Assembly (NCBI GenBank): GCA_001579985.1
Contig: LRSR01010834.1
Coordinates: 1 to 21,635 of the forward strand
Source: Hypsibius dujardini
Lineage: Eukaryota > Tardigrada > Eutardigrada > Parachela > Hypsibiidae
DNA length: 21,635 nt
Reading direction: 5' to 3'
Below, piece after piece: positions 1 through 9,106 of this stretch (position 1 is the first letter of the stretch; the number at the start of each line of letters is the position of its first letter). The notes beneath the pieces were generated by a model that was not told where the DNA came from, did no database searches, and saw only the letters and a list, made by a program, of their open reading frames with translations. A program made the translations under genes and the position numbers.

Positions 1-1610
1 GTATATTGGAAATTCCAGTTGAAATTGTTTGATGAGCAACAAAAAAGGAAGGAGCTCGTGGAGATTTTTATACATTTTCCATTTCTAATGTTCAACTAGA
101 ACATTAGAACCAGTGAAAATCGCGAAAAAGCAGGCTTTTTGCATGTTGAAGTACAAAATTGCCACAACATGTGAAAAGCCTGGAAAATCCCGCGAGGCCT
201 GGTTGAACTTGGTGGGCAGGTTTGGGGAGGGAGCTCGTTCCTGGCAATAATTCAAGTTGCGCCATCGAAAAACTGTTTTAACAGGAATGGTTGATTGTAC
301 TATTGAACTTCGTTTTCAGATTTGAAAAACAGTTACCGCGGAGCAAATGGTTGGAGAAATAAAAAAGTGGTCCCGTGTAAGTGGTCTACCCCTGTATAAT
401 ATCCTTCCGAAGCCATCATTCTTAATACTGTTCTGTGTTTTGTTAAGCTAGCGCACAACAACAGAGCCTTCGCATATCCCTCTCGCGGTTGCAAAAACAA
501 AGCGAGGTTAGTTCGTGCGAAATGCAAAATCCAATTACTCCCGGTAGAAATGTTAATTAAATCTGTGAATAAAATGCCAAATGCTTTTTCAGGTCTTTGG
601 TGTAGCAGATCTATCTTGGACGATCGGAGAACTTCATCTACCCGGGTCGCTCCCCAATTCCTTTGTTGCTTTCCCGCTCCTTTTATCCGTGCACCCGAAT
701 CACTTGAGTGTGGGTGTAGACGGGATACCTGTCTAGCTGCTCGGGATGCTTGATGTAACGAAACAGGGACAAGACTGAAAAAAAGGCATTTACTAGGACG
801 TTCATTTATTTGCTTTGACTAATTGTAAGGTTTACCTGACATGATGACCCAACTGTCACCAATCACTCCGACGATGTGGAGAATCAGTCGAACTATCACT
901 CCTGTTGTCGGTAACTAAAAAAACAAAGAGCCCCTTGTCTATTAAGTGCTCCAAAAATTGTTTCCTTCGTCTCTTGTCCATTAACAAAAATCCTTTCGGT
1001 TTCTAAATAACTCAAACGGTGCAAATAATCTTTTATTTTATGGTATTTTATTTTAGGGTGCTGTTTTATTTTAGAGTGCAATTTTTATTTTATGTTATTA
1101 GCGTTTGCACTTAAGCAAACGTTTAGCTCAAAAAGTCTGCTAAAATGTTCTTAAAATTTTGAACTATCGCTTCCATCGGCAATGGGCGTTGACCACTTAA
1201 AAAGAAGGCCCAGCAGCAGTAAAAATCTTTGAGCATTTTAACGGCGTTCATAAAATCCGGATTCATCTCTGAAAGAGCACGATTTTTGCCAGATAAATTA
1301 ATAGCCGTTTTGTCACTTTGCAGTCATCACAAAAAGCCTTCAGTTTTGATAAGGACCTCCATTTGACGAGCGATCGGATCGGTTCGGATTGATTTTTTTA
1401 AAAGTGCGATTGACAGGTTCCTCACATTCCGGATCAGAGATCACACCGACACTGGTTGATTTATAATCGGTCGATTTCTATTAGCACCCATCACAGCGCG
1501 CTTGGACTGTCCGCAGTACAAAGACCGTCTCACAGTCAATACTGTACTGTAGTAATCCATTTAGACGTCCGACTGTTTGAAATGTCTACCTTTCTCGGAC
1601 ATGGACATGG
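1..1610. other. Non-coding or unassigned AT-rich stretch
   Basis: No gene is supported here. At 1030-1090 there are three loose copies of a TTTTATTTTA unit, two of them followed by GGGTGC or GAGTGC. On the minus strand an open frame of 47 codons runs from an ATG at 1266 to a stop at 1123 and stays open upstream to about 1330. Beyond that it is broken by two stops and an apparent one-base shift in an A7 run near 1396, so it could be a decayed gene fragment, but I recognise no family and the length is near chance. Confidence 0.4.
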
Positions 1611-2981
1611 TCATCTGCCGAATCTCACCTCATAGTTGTAATCCCTGCAAGAAAGCAAGAGAAAACAAGGGAAATCAGTTAGTGCTGTGTGTAGAGAAAC
1701 GTCACTTGATCTTCAATGGGTTCGCCAGTGAGAGAGTGAGAGAGCCTGCGATCAAGGACACGCGATGCCAGGGCACTTATCGATTTGTTTTGGATTGAAG
1801 AGGCATACATAAACTCAGCTGGAAACTCTCCTTCCACTCTCTAAACTAACGCTAGTTTATTCTAGCAATGGAGGATGAGAAACTATCCTTACCTATCATA
1901 GCTGCAGAGCCATATTATGAAGTTGACGATGAGGGTCCCCCGGCAGAACGCATACATCACTGCGATGATCAGGTATACTAACAGTCCTGCATGCATAGAA
2001 AGAGCCATTAACATGAAATTCGAGAAAATTGCTCTTCTAATAGAAAATAGTACGTGCATGTCTGCGTTTTCCGTTTTTCCTTTTGAGAGCCTGTTTGGTC
2101 TTTTTGGAAGTACTGTACCTGCTTCCTGTCGTTTGTGAACTGCGACAAATAGGATCGCTCCGGCTATGATAAGGATAAAGGCCGCACAAAGCGCCATTAT
2201 GTGCATGACTAAGGGCGAAACAGCAAGACCGTTATTAAAGTTTCACGTTGGGCAACCCTCTTATATATGTTTATGGTCTTAAATCTTTTACGTGTACCGT
2301 GTACCTGCATGTGCGTCATGGTTCAGGAAACTGAAGGCGATTATGAAGATCACTTCCAGAAGACCAATCACCTAGGCAAATAGTATATATGTTTTCGGCA
2401 AAGTAAGTATCGAAGCTGATTGCTTGTTCAGCTTCTTGTCAGCTTGTTAGCTTCTCTGTCTGTCTTTCTGCCTCCCTGCCTGTCTGACTGTGAGATTGCC
2501 TACTTGCCCGCTTGTCTGAATGCCTGAATGCCTGTCTGCCTGCCTGATACCTGAATGCTTGGAAGCTTGCTTGCCTTAATGCATGATTTTATCGATGTCT
2601 GCCTGTCCGGTTGTCTGTCTAAACTTTTGCCTGACAGTCTGTCCACCTCCTTGATAGCCATTCGGTTTGCTTGTCTGCGGCAGGTTTTTTAAGGGATTCC
2701 AGTGTCTCAGCATTCCACAACAATGCCTTCTGCTGCTTTCTTGTCTGTTTCCGCCACTGCCTTTGTCCTTGCTCACCACGAGGGCGGTAAACACGAGAAT
2801 CACACTACTGCTCCATTCATGGAGCGTTGTGATGACGGTTCGTTTCGTTGCCTTTTGACCACACTTGTAGACGGGCGCAAAAAAACAAACACGACGAAGG
2901 AGGATGAGCACTTACAATAGTGTAGAGGGCTCCTATCCGGCATCCTGTCGTCAGGTCGCAACAAATACACGACTGCACCAT
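1611..2981 (-). CDS. Four-helix membrane protein, LAPTM-like, 4 exons (join 2981-2916, 2371-2305, 2208-1893, 1644-1611)
   Basis: Four exons with matching phases join into 161 codons (160 residues plus TGA). Donors are GTAAGT, GTACAC and GTAAGG; acceptors end CCTAG, CTTAG and TTGCAG. The protein starts with a Cys-rich patch, C5, C7 and C8 followed by L-T-T-G (10-13). Four hydrophobic segments follow at about 16-38, 48-68, 108-132 and 136-147, with a basic loop at 69-103 and a short polar tail. This layout (N-terminal CxCC, then TG, then four helices) resembles the invertebrate relatives of LAPTM4/LAPTM5, small endolysosomal tetraspans. The tail lacks the PPxY motifs of vertebrate LAPTM4, so it may belong to a looser related family. 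The ATG at 2981 follows a possible leader-exon acceptor (TTTCCAG) near 3036. Intron 1 (544 nt) carries a CTGT-type repeat. The gene structure is inferred from sequence; family assignment is tentative. Confidence 0.6.
2456..2660. repeat. Diverged CTGT/CTGC tetranucleotide array in intron 1
   Basis: The plus strand is a run of imperfect CTGT, CTGC and CTGA units, pyrimidine-rich and about 200 bp long. It lies in the first intron of the minus-strand four-helix gene, so in that transcript it reads as GACA/GGCA. Similar arrays recur at 15118-15240 and 21328-21600, again inside introns. Confidence 0.75.
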
Positions 2982-3034
2982 TTTCACGGGCGCTACCGAC
3001 AACAATTGTAGCCAAGAGCTAAACAAAGCGCTTT

Positions 3035-4110
3035 GTCTGGAAACGGGAATCAGATTGATCGAAATTCCAGTCCTAAGAATTTGTACAGTCTATAAGGGGT
3101 CTCTACTTTACAGCGAGAGGTCGTACACGACAAACAAAGTACAAGGACAAGGGATGTGTAGTAGTAGGCCCATTAAAAAAAGGAGGCCAAAGAACGAGCG
3201 CCTGTCTCGGAAGAAGCAGCAAGAGGACACCAAACACAAGGACGATGACGGATAATTGTGCGGAAGTACGAGTCGCTACATGAGCTGTATGTATATGTAC
3301 ATACAGACACAAAAATCCAAAGAGATGTCTAAAATTGGCAGTGTTACGTCTTCGCTCGTCGTCATCGTCGTCGTTGTCGAAATGCACGATCGGCTTTCAA
3401 GCTCACATACAGCGAGCGACAGACACATACACACAAAAACTTGAATTTATGTCTCTCTCGTACGTGCGAATAGGTTTCTTCAAGTGGGTCCGCCGCTGCG
3501 GCAACTGTTGCGGAATGCCATATACTCTGTTGTGTAGTACTAGTACGCGGTACGCTGCATTTGAATTCAAGTGCCGGCAGATGTGGCTGGCTGGCTCTCG
3601 CTGCGAGTCTCCTCATGCATATATACCGAAAAGAGACACTAGTTTATTATTTCAACGGAGAGTCGCGTAAACACAGTTGTGATGAGGGAGGGAAGGTAGC
3701 ACTGTGCTTGCATTATAAGGGTTCGCCGGAAGCGTACCGGAGGGAGGGACACAGTGTAAGTAAGTATAGAGCCAGCCAGAATGCCTTCACGCAACTATAC
3801 CTCACGCAAAGTTCGTGTTACCGCGTGCTGCCGAAGAGACAGGCGAAGAACCAGTTCTTGGCAACGTGTTAGGAGAAACCAAAGCTTGCCTACCCGGTAC
3901 TGGCTCTCTGTACGTTACATACAGTTAGAAAGGAGGAAGGAGAGAGGAAGGCGTATTCAGTTGACTTGTAAACAGGAAAAAGCACTATGTGTCTGCGGGT
4001 CCTCTCCTGCCTGTCTGATGAGGGAGGAAATCGATTTGACGGATGTGACGTCGACGGGATGAATCGCCATTTAGTATTGGGGTTTGTGCAATTTTTACTG
4101 TTAGCTAGAG
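3035..4110. other. Upstream region of the four-helix gene; no gene seen
   Basis: Several overlapping frames of 60-110 codons exist on both strands, but none has convincing composition or partners. A TATATA stretch at 3618-3625 could serve a promoter in either direction. A consensus donor (GTAAGTAAGT) sits at about 3756 on the plus strand without an identifiable exon. I treat the region as promoter, leader and spacer DNA. Confidence 0.35.
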
Positions 4111-4114
4111 AGGG

Positions 4115-4712
4115 TGAAAGTGGGTGTATGAAAAATTGTTAGTCTCATTTGCGGCTCTTAAAAATGAGGAATCTATGTTCATGAAATGTTTTTTACGGAT
4201 TCATTATAATAACCGATATACGAAAACACTGTAAAAATGGCGATTTATCGAAAAGCATTAAATATAATTATTCTGATGCTGCCCCATCTCAAATTTAATG
4301 GAAAATTTATTGGCATCATCCAAATACTATTAATTTTTGGACATCAGGGGCGGAGCTACATACCAACTCTGGAAAAGCCTCACTGGAATTTTTGGTACTT
4401 TTGAAAACTGTCCATAGCTCCGCCCCCTTATGTCCGAAACATATTTGGTTGGCACCCATTGATTTCAAATGAAATTCTGAATATGAAAGTGTCAAAATAA
4501 TCACATTTAGTGCATTTCGATGAATCGCCATTTTTACAATCAAAATCAAAGTAAAATGGAATATTCCAGTGTTTTCGTAACTTTGAAATTTCGTAAAAAC
4601 AAATCCCGGAGATTTGCCGATGAAATAAATTTTTTAAACCATCAATAATATTGAACTAATGTATGAAAAAATTTGGAAACGTTTTGAAATCCATCTGTGA
4701 AAATCGCCCCAA
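4115..4712. mobile_element. Fold-back (long inverted repeat) MITE, copy 1
   Basis: About 600 bp that matches the element at 11567-12230 nearly throughout; for example GTCAAAATAATCACATTTAG occurs at 4491 and again at 12013. The right arm (about 4480-4710) is well preserved, while the outer left arm has diverged, so the left edge is approximate. The centre is palindromic around GGGGCGGAGCTA (about 4348) and TAGCTCCGCCCC (about 4415). No coding potential is evident; the open frames inside are by-products of the palindrome. It ends about 45 bp before the mariner element. Confidence 0.7.
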
Positions 4713-4755
4713 GTGAGTGTCATCTCCCGCCAAAAAACCTTTCAACCGAATTGTA

Positions 4756-4789
4756 CAGGTGCCGGCAGCAAAGTTGGACCAGTTTGCGC
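4756..4789. repeat. Left terminal inverted repeat of mariner element
   Basis: 34 bp, identical to the reverse complement of 6012-6045; preceded by the TA target dinucleotide at 4754-4755. Confidence 0.95.
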
Positions 4790-4822
4790 AAACGAGTTTT
4801 TCACCGTTGTGTGTATTTTATT

Positions 4823-5899
4823 CTATTTTTTTGCGTTTTCAATCTGAAAGCCCTTTGCGTCTAGCATTTGAATCACCCTTCCTTTCCAGGATTTCATAAC
4901 ATAGCGACAAACGCTAAGTGGGAATTCCTTCCAGACCTGGCGCGCTGCACGTTGCAAAACAGGGATGCCTTTGGGTTTTTTCTCAAAAATTGATTTTTTA
5001 AAAATCCCGTTCGGATCGAAATCCATAGGACTCAGGTCAGGGCTGTTGGCCATTGAATCCTCTTTCCCGATGTACTTGACTTTTTATGATTTGAGGTAGG
5101 AATAAACCGCAGGCGTCGTGTGACTGGAAGCTCTATCAAAGTCGAGGACGACTTTGTGTTTTTCTCCCGGGTAGAGTCTGGGGACGTCTTTTTCTACTAT
5201 TGGCTTCACGATATTGTTGAGGAAGAACGCTGAATTGACTTCGCTGGTCGGTGGGACAAAGTAGATGCCCGTCGCACCGCAGTACGACACTCCTGCGGCG
5301 CACATCACCTTTTTGGGGAATGTCTGCTTCCACTTTTTGGTGCGACTTTCCGGAACTGGTTTTCCCTTTTTCCGGTAGTAACAGTCCCGGATTCCACCAC
5401 AATCATTCATAGACTGCCAGAACTCATTAAAAAACACTACATACTTCCATCGATCAACCCTCAGAAGCTTGAGAAACCGAGGTCCACAGTCAAGACGCTG
5501 CTGCACTTGCTTGTTTGACAGGGCATGCGTTTTGGTCTTCTTCAACCAGTCCGATTGCAGATTTTCCCTCAAAACTCGACGAATTGTCCTTTCAGAGACA
5601 TCGTACCGTTCAGTCATTTGGTCCAGGGTGGGAGGATTATCCACATTCGTCGCTGCGTTCACTTTTCTGATGAGATCCTTGGTACGCTTGGACGGCAGGC
5701 ACTGGGGATCGAGCTTTTTTGCTGGTTTGAGGATTCCTCGCTTCTCCCGTTCAAATTCCGTGATAACGCGAGTGACAGTAGACTTCGAAACCGAAAAGGC
5801 CAGGTCAAACAAAGCATCGACTATTTTTCTATGAGAATGGCCGTTTCGATGGTGGGCCAAGATGGCGCCCCTCGTTTCAGAATTAATTGGAGCAAGCAT
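4823..5899 (-). pseudogene. Mariner transposase, inactivated by an in-frame stop and loss of the first catalytic Asp
   Basis: The frame from the ATG at 5899 to the TAG at 4823 has 359 codons, the usual length for mariner transposases. A single in-frame TAA at 5086-5084 (codon 272) breaks it; reading resumes in the same frame. The N-terminal half holds two helix-turn-helix regions (about 8-45 and 90-112), the DNA-binding part. The catalytic triad would be residue 158, D255 and D293. The D255 to D293 gap is 37 residues, so this is a DD37D member, and N-S-P-D-L-S-P-M-D precedes the usual N-G. Residue 158, in F-F-N-E-F-W, is Asn where the family has Asp, which should abolish catalysis. The frame is open further upstream to 5995 but without an ATG. 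The element could be mobilised only in trans. Confidence 0.9.
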
Positions 5900-6011
5900 G
5901 GTTGATTGTTCAAACGTCAACAAATGGTTTTTTACAACGGCTGACTTGGTTTTACTCAAAAACAATGTGAGATGGGTTGTTACAAAAGAAACCAATCAGC
6001 TGTGCGATGGC

Positions 6012-6045
6012 GCGCAAACTGGTCCAACTTTGCTGCCGGCACCTG
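6012..6045. repeat. Right terminal inverted repeat of mariner element
   Basis: 34 bp, the perfect inverted partner of 4756-4789; followed by TA at 6046-6047. Pairing stops at the next inward base on each side. Confidence 0.95.
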
Positions 6046-6348
6046 TAGTACTGTAAGAGCTACACTGCTAACATTTGTATTTTCGCACATTTCGTACCAT
6101 TTCTCGCGCGAGCAACGCTAGCCATCAATATTCTCTCCAGGTCTTTTATTTTTGCATATCGTTTTGTTTGTTAAAACTCAAATCTCGCAACCAGTGGAAC
6201 AATTGAAAACGAACAAACAGATTACACGAAAGCAATCTTTCATAACTAAACTCTGCACATGTAGGCATATGATGCCGGTATTTGCAGACAGTGCTAGTGA
6301 AATCAACCAACGAAGGTTTTTCATACAGTTTCAATATAAGAGACGTCC

Positions 6349-6597
6349 TTATTTCTTCCCGTTACCAATACTGCCGATGGCGTTGAGGCCGCCGCTGACA
6401 ACCCCGCTCACTTCCTGCAGATGGAGTTTGCGCTCACAAGGTTCCCAGCAGAGACCGTACGCGACAGGGTTGGCCTTCTTTGAGGCGCATTGAGTGATGC
6501 ATTCCTTGTGGAGGAGCTTAATCGGGGCCTCCGCAGTCACCGAGGAGATCATTGCGCCGATCAGGCAGACAGCGACAAAAATAATAGCTCCCTTCAT
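6349..6597 (-). CDS. Secreted four-cysteine peptide, paralogue 1 (82 aa)
   Basis: An ATG at 6597 opens an 82-residue protein. It has a hydrophobic signal peptide (about 1-22, M-K-G-A-I-I-F-V-A-V-C-L start), then a mature peptide of about 60 residues. The mature part holds exactly four cysteines as CX3C-X12-CX3C, with conserved L-H-K-E-C before and C-W-E-P-C-E-R after. The tail, G-G-L-N-A-I-G-S-I-G-N-G-K-K, is glycine-rich; the final G-K-K could be an amidation signal. The spacing matches the helical-hairpin (alpha-hairpinin) type of disulfide fold, so the secreted product may be an effector, antimicrobial or signalling peptide; function is not established. It is the most diverged of three tandem copies (A instead of W after K-K, T-Q instead of D-K). 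The acceptor TTTGCAG at 6634 precedes the ATG; the leader intron is 6834-6634. Confidence 0.85.
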   Translation of the reverse strand: MKGAIIFVAVCLIGAMISSVTAEAPIKLLHKECITQCASKKANPVAYGLCWEPCERKLHLQEVSGVVSGGLNAIGSIGNGKK

Positions 6598-6632
6598 TTT
6601 TGGTGGAGATTGTTTTGTTCCGGGAACAGATT

Positions 6633-6890
6633 CCTGCAAAGACAATCAAGAATATATAGCAAAAAAAAGATGTAACAATTGACATAATAAAAATTAATAT
6701 TTCTGAACACTCAAATGCTCAAAATACAGTTCATCAGCCTCTAAAATATTTATACCGCTATTTTATAATTTTAAAAGTAGAATAATATGACTGCTTATAT
6801 CATGGCACAGAACGGGGAAGACAAAACGGCTTACCTTGAACCGAATTGAGGAGTAAACCGAGGAACAGCGAATTAATTGTGTAAAACGTT
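6633..6890 (-). other. Leader exon 1 and leader intron of peptide gene 1
   Basis: A non-coding first exon from about 6890 ends at 6835 with a CAAG|GTAAG donor. The intron covers 6834-6634 (201 nt) and ends TTTGCAG. The coding exon starts at 6633. Boundaries are read from consensus only. Confidence 0.6.
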
Positions 6891-6916
6891 TGATTTTATT
6901 CTGATCCATATTTAGA

Positions 6917-6926
6917 GTTATATATC
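6917..6926 (-). promoter_or_regulatory. TATA box of peptide gene 1
   Basis: On the minus strand GATATATAAC lies about 85 bases before the leader-exon donor, the same layout as in the other two peptide genes. Confidence 0.6.
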
Positions 6927-6977
6927 CCTCTCTATGGCTGCTACTGTAAAGCCCCTCAGAGTTGGAGGCCAGAAGCA

Positions 6978-7066
6978 ATAATTAATTGCATAATTCATTA
7001 GCTGCAGCTGATTATTGGCCTGCAAATCCAGGCACGGCTCTGGTTTATTTACGGTGAATTAATTGT
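6978..7066 (-). promoter_or_regulatory. TAATTAAT-type motifs upstream of peptide gene 1
   Basis: ATAATTAATTG at 6978 and GAATTAATTG at 7056 lie about 60-140 bases before the TATA box. Such cores are bound by homeodomain factors; equivalent motifs occur in front of the other two genes. Confidence 0.35.
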
Positions 7067-7354
7067 TAGTTCCGTTTCTGGACCGGTTTTTACCTGTTCT
7101 CTGAATAAATGGTCTGTCATGTATATCTGTTCTTAATATGCAACAGTTGTGATTAAGTAGGCTGATTGCGTTCTCCAGAACAAATTTTAGGGAATGTGCT
7201 ATTGATAATTAGGACTGAGTGCCATTCGTTGCTATTTCTTTGTTGTTTGTTGGCCGAAGGTTCATCAAATTCTTTCTTGAGGCATTAGTCAAGTGTCAAA
7301 TTCAGAATCTCTTCGACAGATTGTTTCATTTGTTGCAACTACTTTAATGATGAA

Positions 7355-7850
7355 TGCAAAAATTTATTTTGTCGGTAAAGTCGAGCAAAGTTTTTTTTTG
7401 GTGATACTTCAAAGTTGGGGAAAGACTGGAAGGTTTCGTTGTCCTGGCTTGCTTTGGTTTTTATTGTAAAACTGGTGATTTTTAGAACTAAATGAAATAT
7501 AATTTTTTTACACTATCTCATGCCAAATTTAATTTCAAGTCCATCGATATTAGCCAAATAATTTTTGGGTATCAGGGGGCGGGAATCTTTGGGAATCTTT
7601 CAAAAAGGACCAATTTCGGTCTATAGCTCAGTCCACTGACTTCCAAATTTTTGTTTGGCTGATGCTAATCGACTCAAAATTGAATTCGAAAAAAGCTCAT
7701 TTCTAACATAATTCTAAAGATCACAATTTTTACATTGAAAATCAAAGAAAAGCGAATCGCCCAGTGTTTTTCCCAAATTGGAAATATTACCGGAAAAAAT
7801 TGCCTAAACTTTACCGCCAAAATATATTTTAATATTCATCACCAAACAGA
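7355..7850. mobile_element. Fold-back MITE, diverged copy 3
   Basis: About 500 bp, palindromic as a whole. The left arm (about 7366-7500, with GTCGGTAAAG and CTTCAAAGTTGGGGAAA) pairs loosely with the right arm (about 7690-7830, with CTTTACCGCC and TTTCCCAAATTGG). The centre keeps ATCAGGGGGCGG, as in the other two copies. It is much more decayed, so the edges are approximate. It sits between peptide genes 1 and 2. Confidence 0.55.
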
Positions 7851-8368
7851 TCTATATAAAAATAGTGTTTCAAACTCATTTTGAATTCGATGATGATTTG
7901 AATGATGAAGGAACAGGCGTTGAATCGGTTTGAAATAAAGAATCAACCATAATAAAACTGGAAAAACCAAACAAAAATTGAACGCGAAACCGAATCGAAA
8001 CGGCACTGAACCGAAAGAATGCAAAAAGGAACATGCACAAAACGGCAGTGGCGAGTAGAATGGAACAAGAACCAAACAGAACCTACGGCGAAGGGAACAA
8101 CAATACCAAATAAATCAGCATTGCAGTTCAGTTCATTTATCCACATTATACGAACGGAAAACCACGAAGCCTTCGTTTAACTTTTAATTCGGTTCTCATT
8201 GACATTTTGCTTCCCTCTTTCATGAAATTAAAATCTCACGTTTGCATGTAGGAACGATGACAAATAACGCCACTACGATATATATGATTGCGGTAAAAAG
8301 AACCCGATGAAACAATTGTACAAATGGCGATATATGCATGAGTACGGTTATTGCTTATTAACGAATAT
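7851..8368. other. Spacer downstream of peptide gene 2
   Basis: AT-rich, with many short GAACC/CAAAC-like words and a net purine bias on the plus strand (7900-8100). Open frames here read as low-complexity Phe/Val-rich peptides and are unlikely to be genes. Confidence 0.4.
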
Positions 8369-8614
8369 TTATTTCTTGTTGCCGATGCTGCCGACAAAGT
8401 TGAGTCCACCGGTGGCAATTTCCGCCACCTCGGAGAGATGAAGCTGACGCTCGCACGGCTCCCAGCAGAGGGCGTACGCGATGGGGTTCCACTTTTTGGG
8501 AGAGCATTTGTCGATGCACTCCTTGTGCAGCAGCTGCAAACCGCCCTCGACGGCGGTGAAGGCGCCCAGCAGGCACACCACAACCAACAGCAGAGCCAAC
8601 AGGGTTCCCTTCAT
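8369..8614 (-). CDS. Secreted four-cysteine peptide, paralogue 2 (81 aa)
   Basis: An ATG at 8614 starts an 81-residue protein beginning M-K-G-T-L-L-A-L-L-L, a clear signal peptide with likely cleavage near V-E-G-G (22-25). The mature part has CX3C-X12-CX3C (C-I-D-K-C ... C-W-E-P-C), then L-H-L-S-E-V and a Gly-rich tail ending G-N-K-K. Unlike copies 1 and 3 it lacks the Gly before K-K, so a C-terminal amide could not form the same way. The acceptor TTTAG at 8649 precedes the ATG; the leader intron is 8758-8649 (110 nt). The TAA stop lies inside AATAAA, which may be the polyadenylation signal, leaving a very short 3' UTR. Synonymous differences from its paralogues alongside a conserved protein core suggest selection. 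Confidence 0.88.
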   Translation of the reverse strand: MKGTLLALLLVVVCLLGAFTAVEGGLQLLHKECIDKCSPKKWNPIAYALCWEPCERQLHLSEVAEIATGGLNFVGSIGNKK

Positions 8615-8647
8615 TTTTCAGGCGACGATTGCGTGAGGAAACGATTT

Positions 8648-8842
8648 CCTAAATAAGAATATAAAAAATGTGAAAAATCAAGTGAAGACAAAAACTTGAA
8701 GAGCGTGGTAAAATTAGTCACGAACAGGAACAATCTGTAGCATAATCGTTGAACTTACCCTTCGAAGGAGCGGAAGAAGGACAGCGAAAGACCAAGACTG
8801 AGAAGCAGTAGTAAAAGTGGAGAAAATGTTTTGAGTTATTTC
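8648..8842 (-). other. Leader exon 1 and leader intron of peptide gene 2
   Basis: The first exon, from about 8842, ends at 8759 (AAGG|GTAAG). The intron runs 8758-8649 and the coding exon begins at 8648. The leader exon is pyrimidine-rich (TCTCAGTCTTGG region) and has no ATG that I can see. Confidence 0.6.
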
Positions 8843-8863
8843 AACTGCCGCGATGGTACGGTG

Positions 8864-8871
8864 TTTATATA
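8864..8871 (-). promoter_or_regulatory. TATA box of peptide gene 2
   Basis: Minus-strand TATATAAA, about 105 bases before the leader donor. Confidence 0.7.
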
Positions 8872-8944
8872 TCTTCTCTGACCTGGCTGGAGTGTGAATT
8901 TTGTTAATTTCGCTGAACCTTCGAGGGCAGAACAGAGGGAGAAA

Positions 8945-9106
8945 AAATTAATGAGTATTTTGTCGCGCCGCATTGTCGCGAAAAGTTCCTGCATGAACTG
9001 TGGGGGCAAAAACACTAACCCAGCGAGCGCTAAGAAAGGAACTCTGAGAAATATTTTCTCGCCTATTCACGATCATGATATCTGAACATGGGAAATTAAT
9101 TATTAT
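8945..9106 (-). promoter_or_regulatory. TAATTAAT-type motifs upstream of peptide gene 2
   Basis: AATTAATGAG near 8946 and AAATTAATTATTATT at 9093 lie upstream of the TATA box. They match the motif class upstream of genes 1 and 3. Confidence 0.3.

Larger units (their letters stand above)
4756..6045 (-). mobile_element. Mariner-type DNA transposon (DD37D), complete ends, defective transposase
   Basis: A 1290 bp element bounded by 34 bp perfect terminal inverted repeats (4756-4789 and 6012-6045, beginning CAGGTGCCGGCAGCAAAG) and flanked on both sides by TA (4754-4755 and 6046-6047). That is the target duplication expected of the Tc1/mariner superfamily. One minus-strand transposase frame fills most of the interior. 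The identical repeats suggest a fairly recent insertion, although the transposase is already damaged. Confidence 0.93.

Noticed and set aside
1123-1330. Minus-strand frame of about 66 codons, possibly a decayed gene with a one-base shift upstream
   Set aside because: Near chance length in six frames, no recognised family, and upstream continuation needs two stops and a shift to be ignored.
1889-2206. Reading the 105-codon minus-strand frame as a GPCR helix 5-7 exon
   Set aside because: The N-F-I-I-W resembles a helix 7 motif, but phase-matched neighbouring exons give a complete 160-residue four-helix protein instead.
4316-4549. 77-codon minus-strand frame
   Set aside because: It lies wholly inside the fold-back MITE and crosses its palindromic centre.
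5469-5905. Two long plus-strand frames (121 and 126 codons)
   Set aside because: They are antisense shadows of the mariner transposase.
5900-5995. Longer transposase N-terminus starting at 5995
   Set aside because: The frame is open but starts with TTG; the first ATG at 5899 gives the usual family length.
6598-6645. 16-residue N-terminal extension of peptide 1
   Set aside because: It starts with TTG and crosses a good acceptor (TTTGCAG at 6634); the paralogues start at the M-K-G methionine.
8236-8656. Frames of 72-115 codons overlapping peptide gene 2 on both strands
   Set aside because: Same DNA as the conserved signal-peptide/Cys frame; only that frame is conserved among the three copies.
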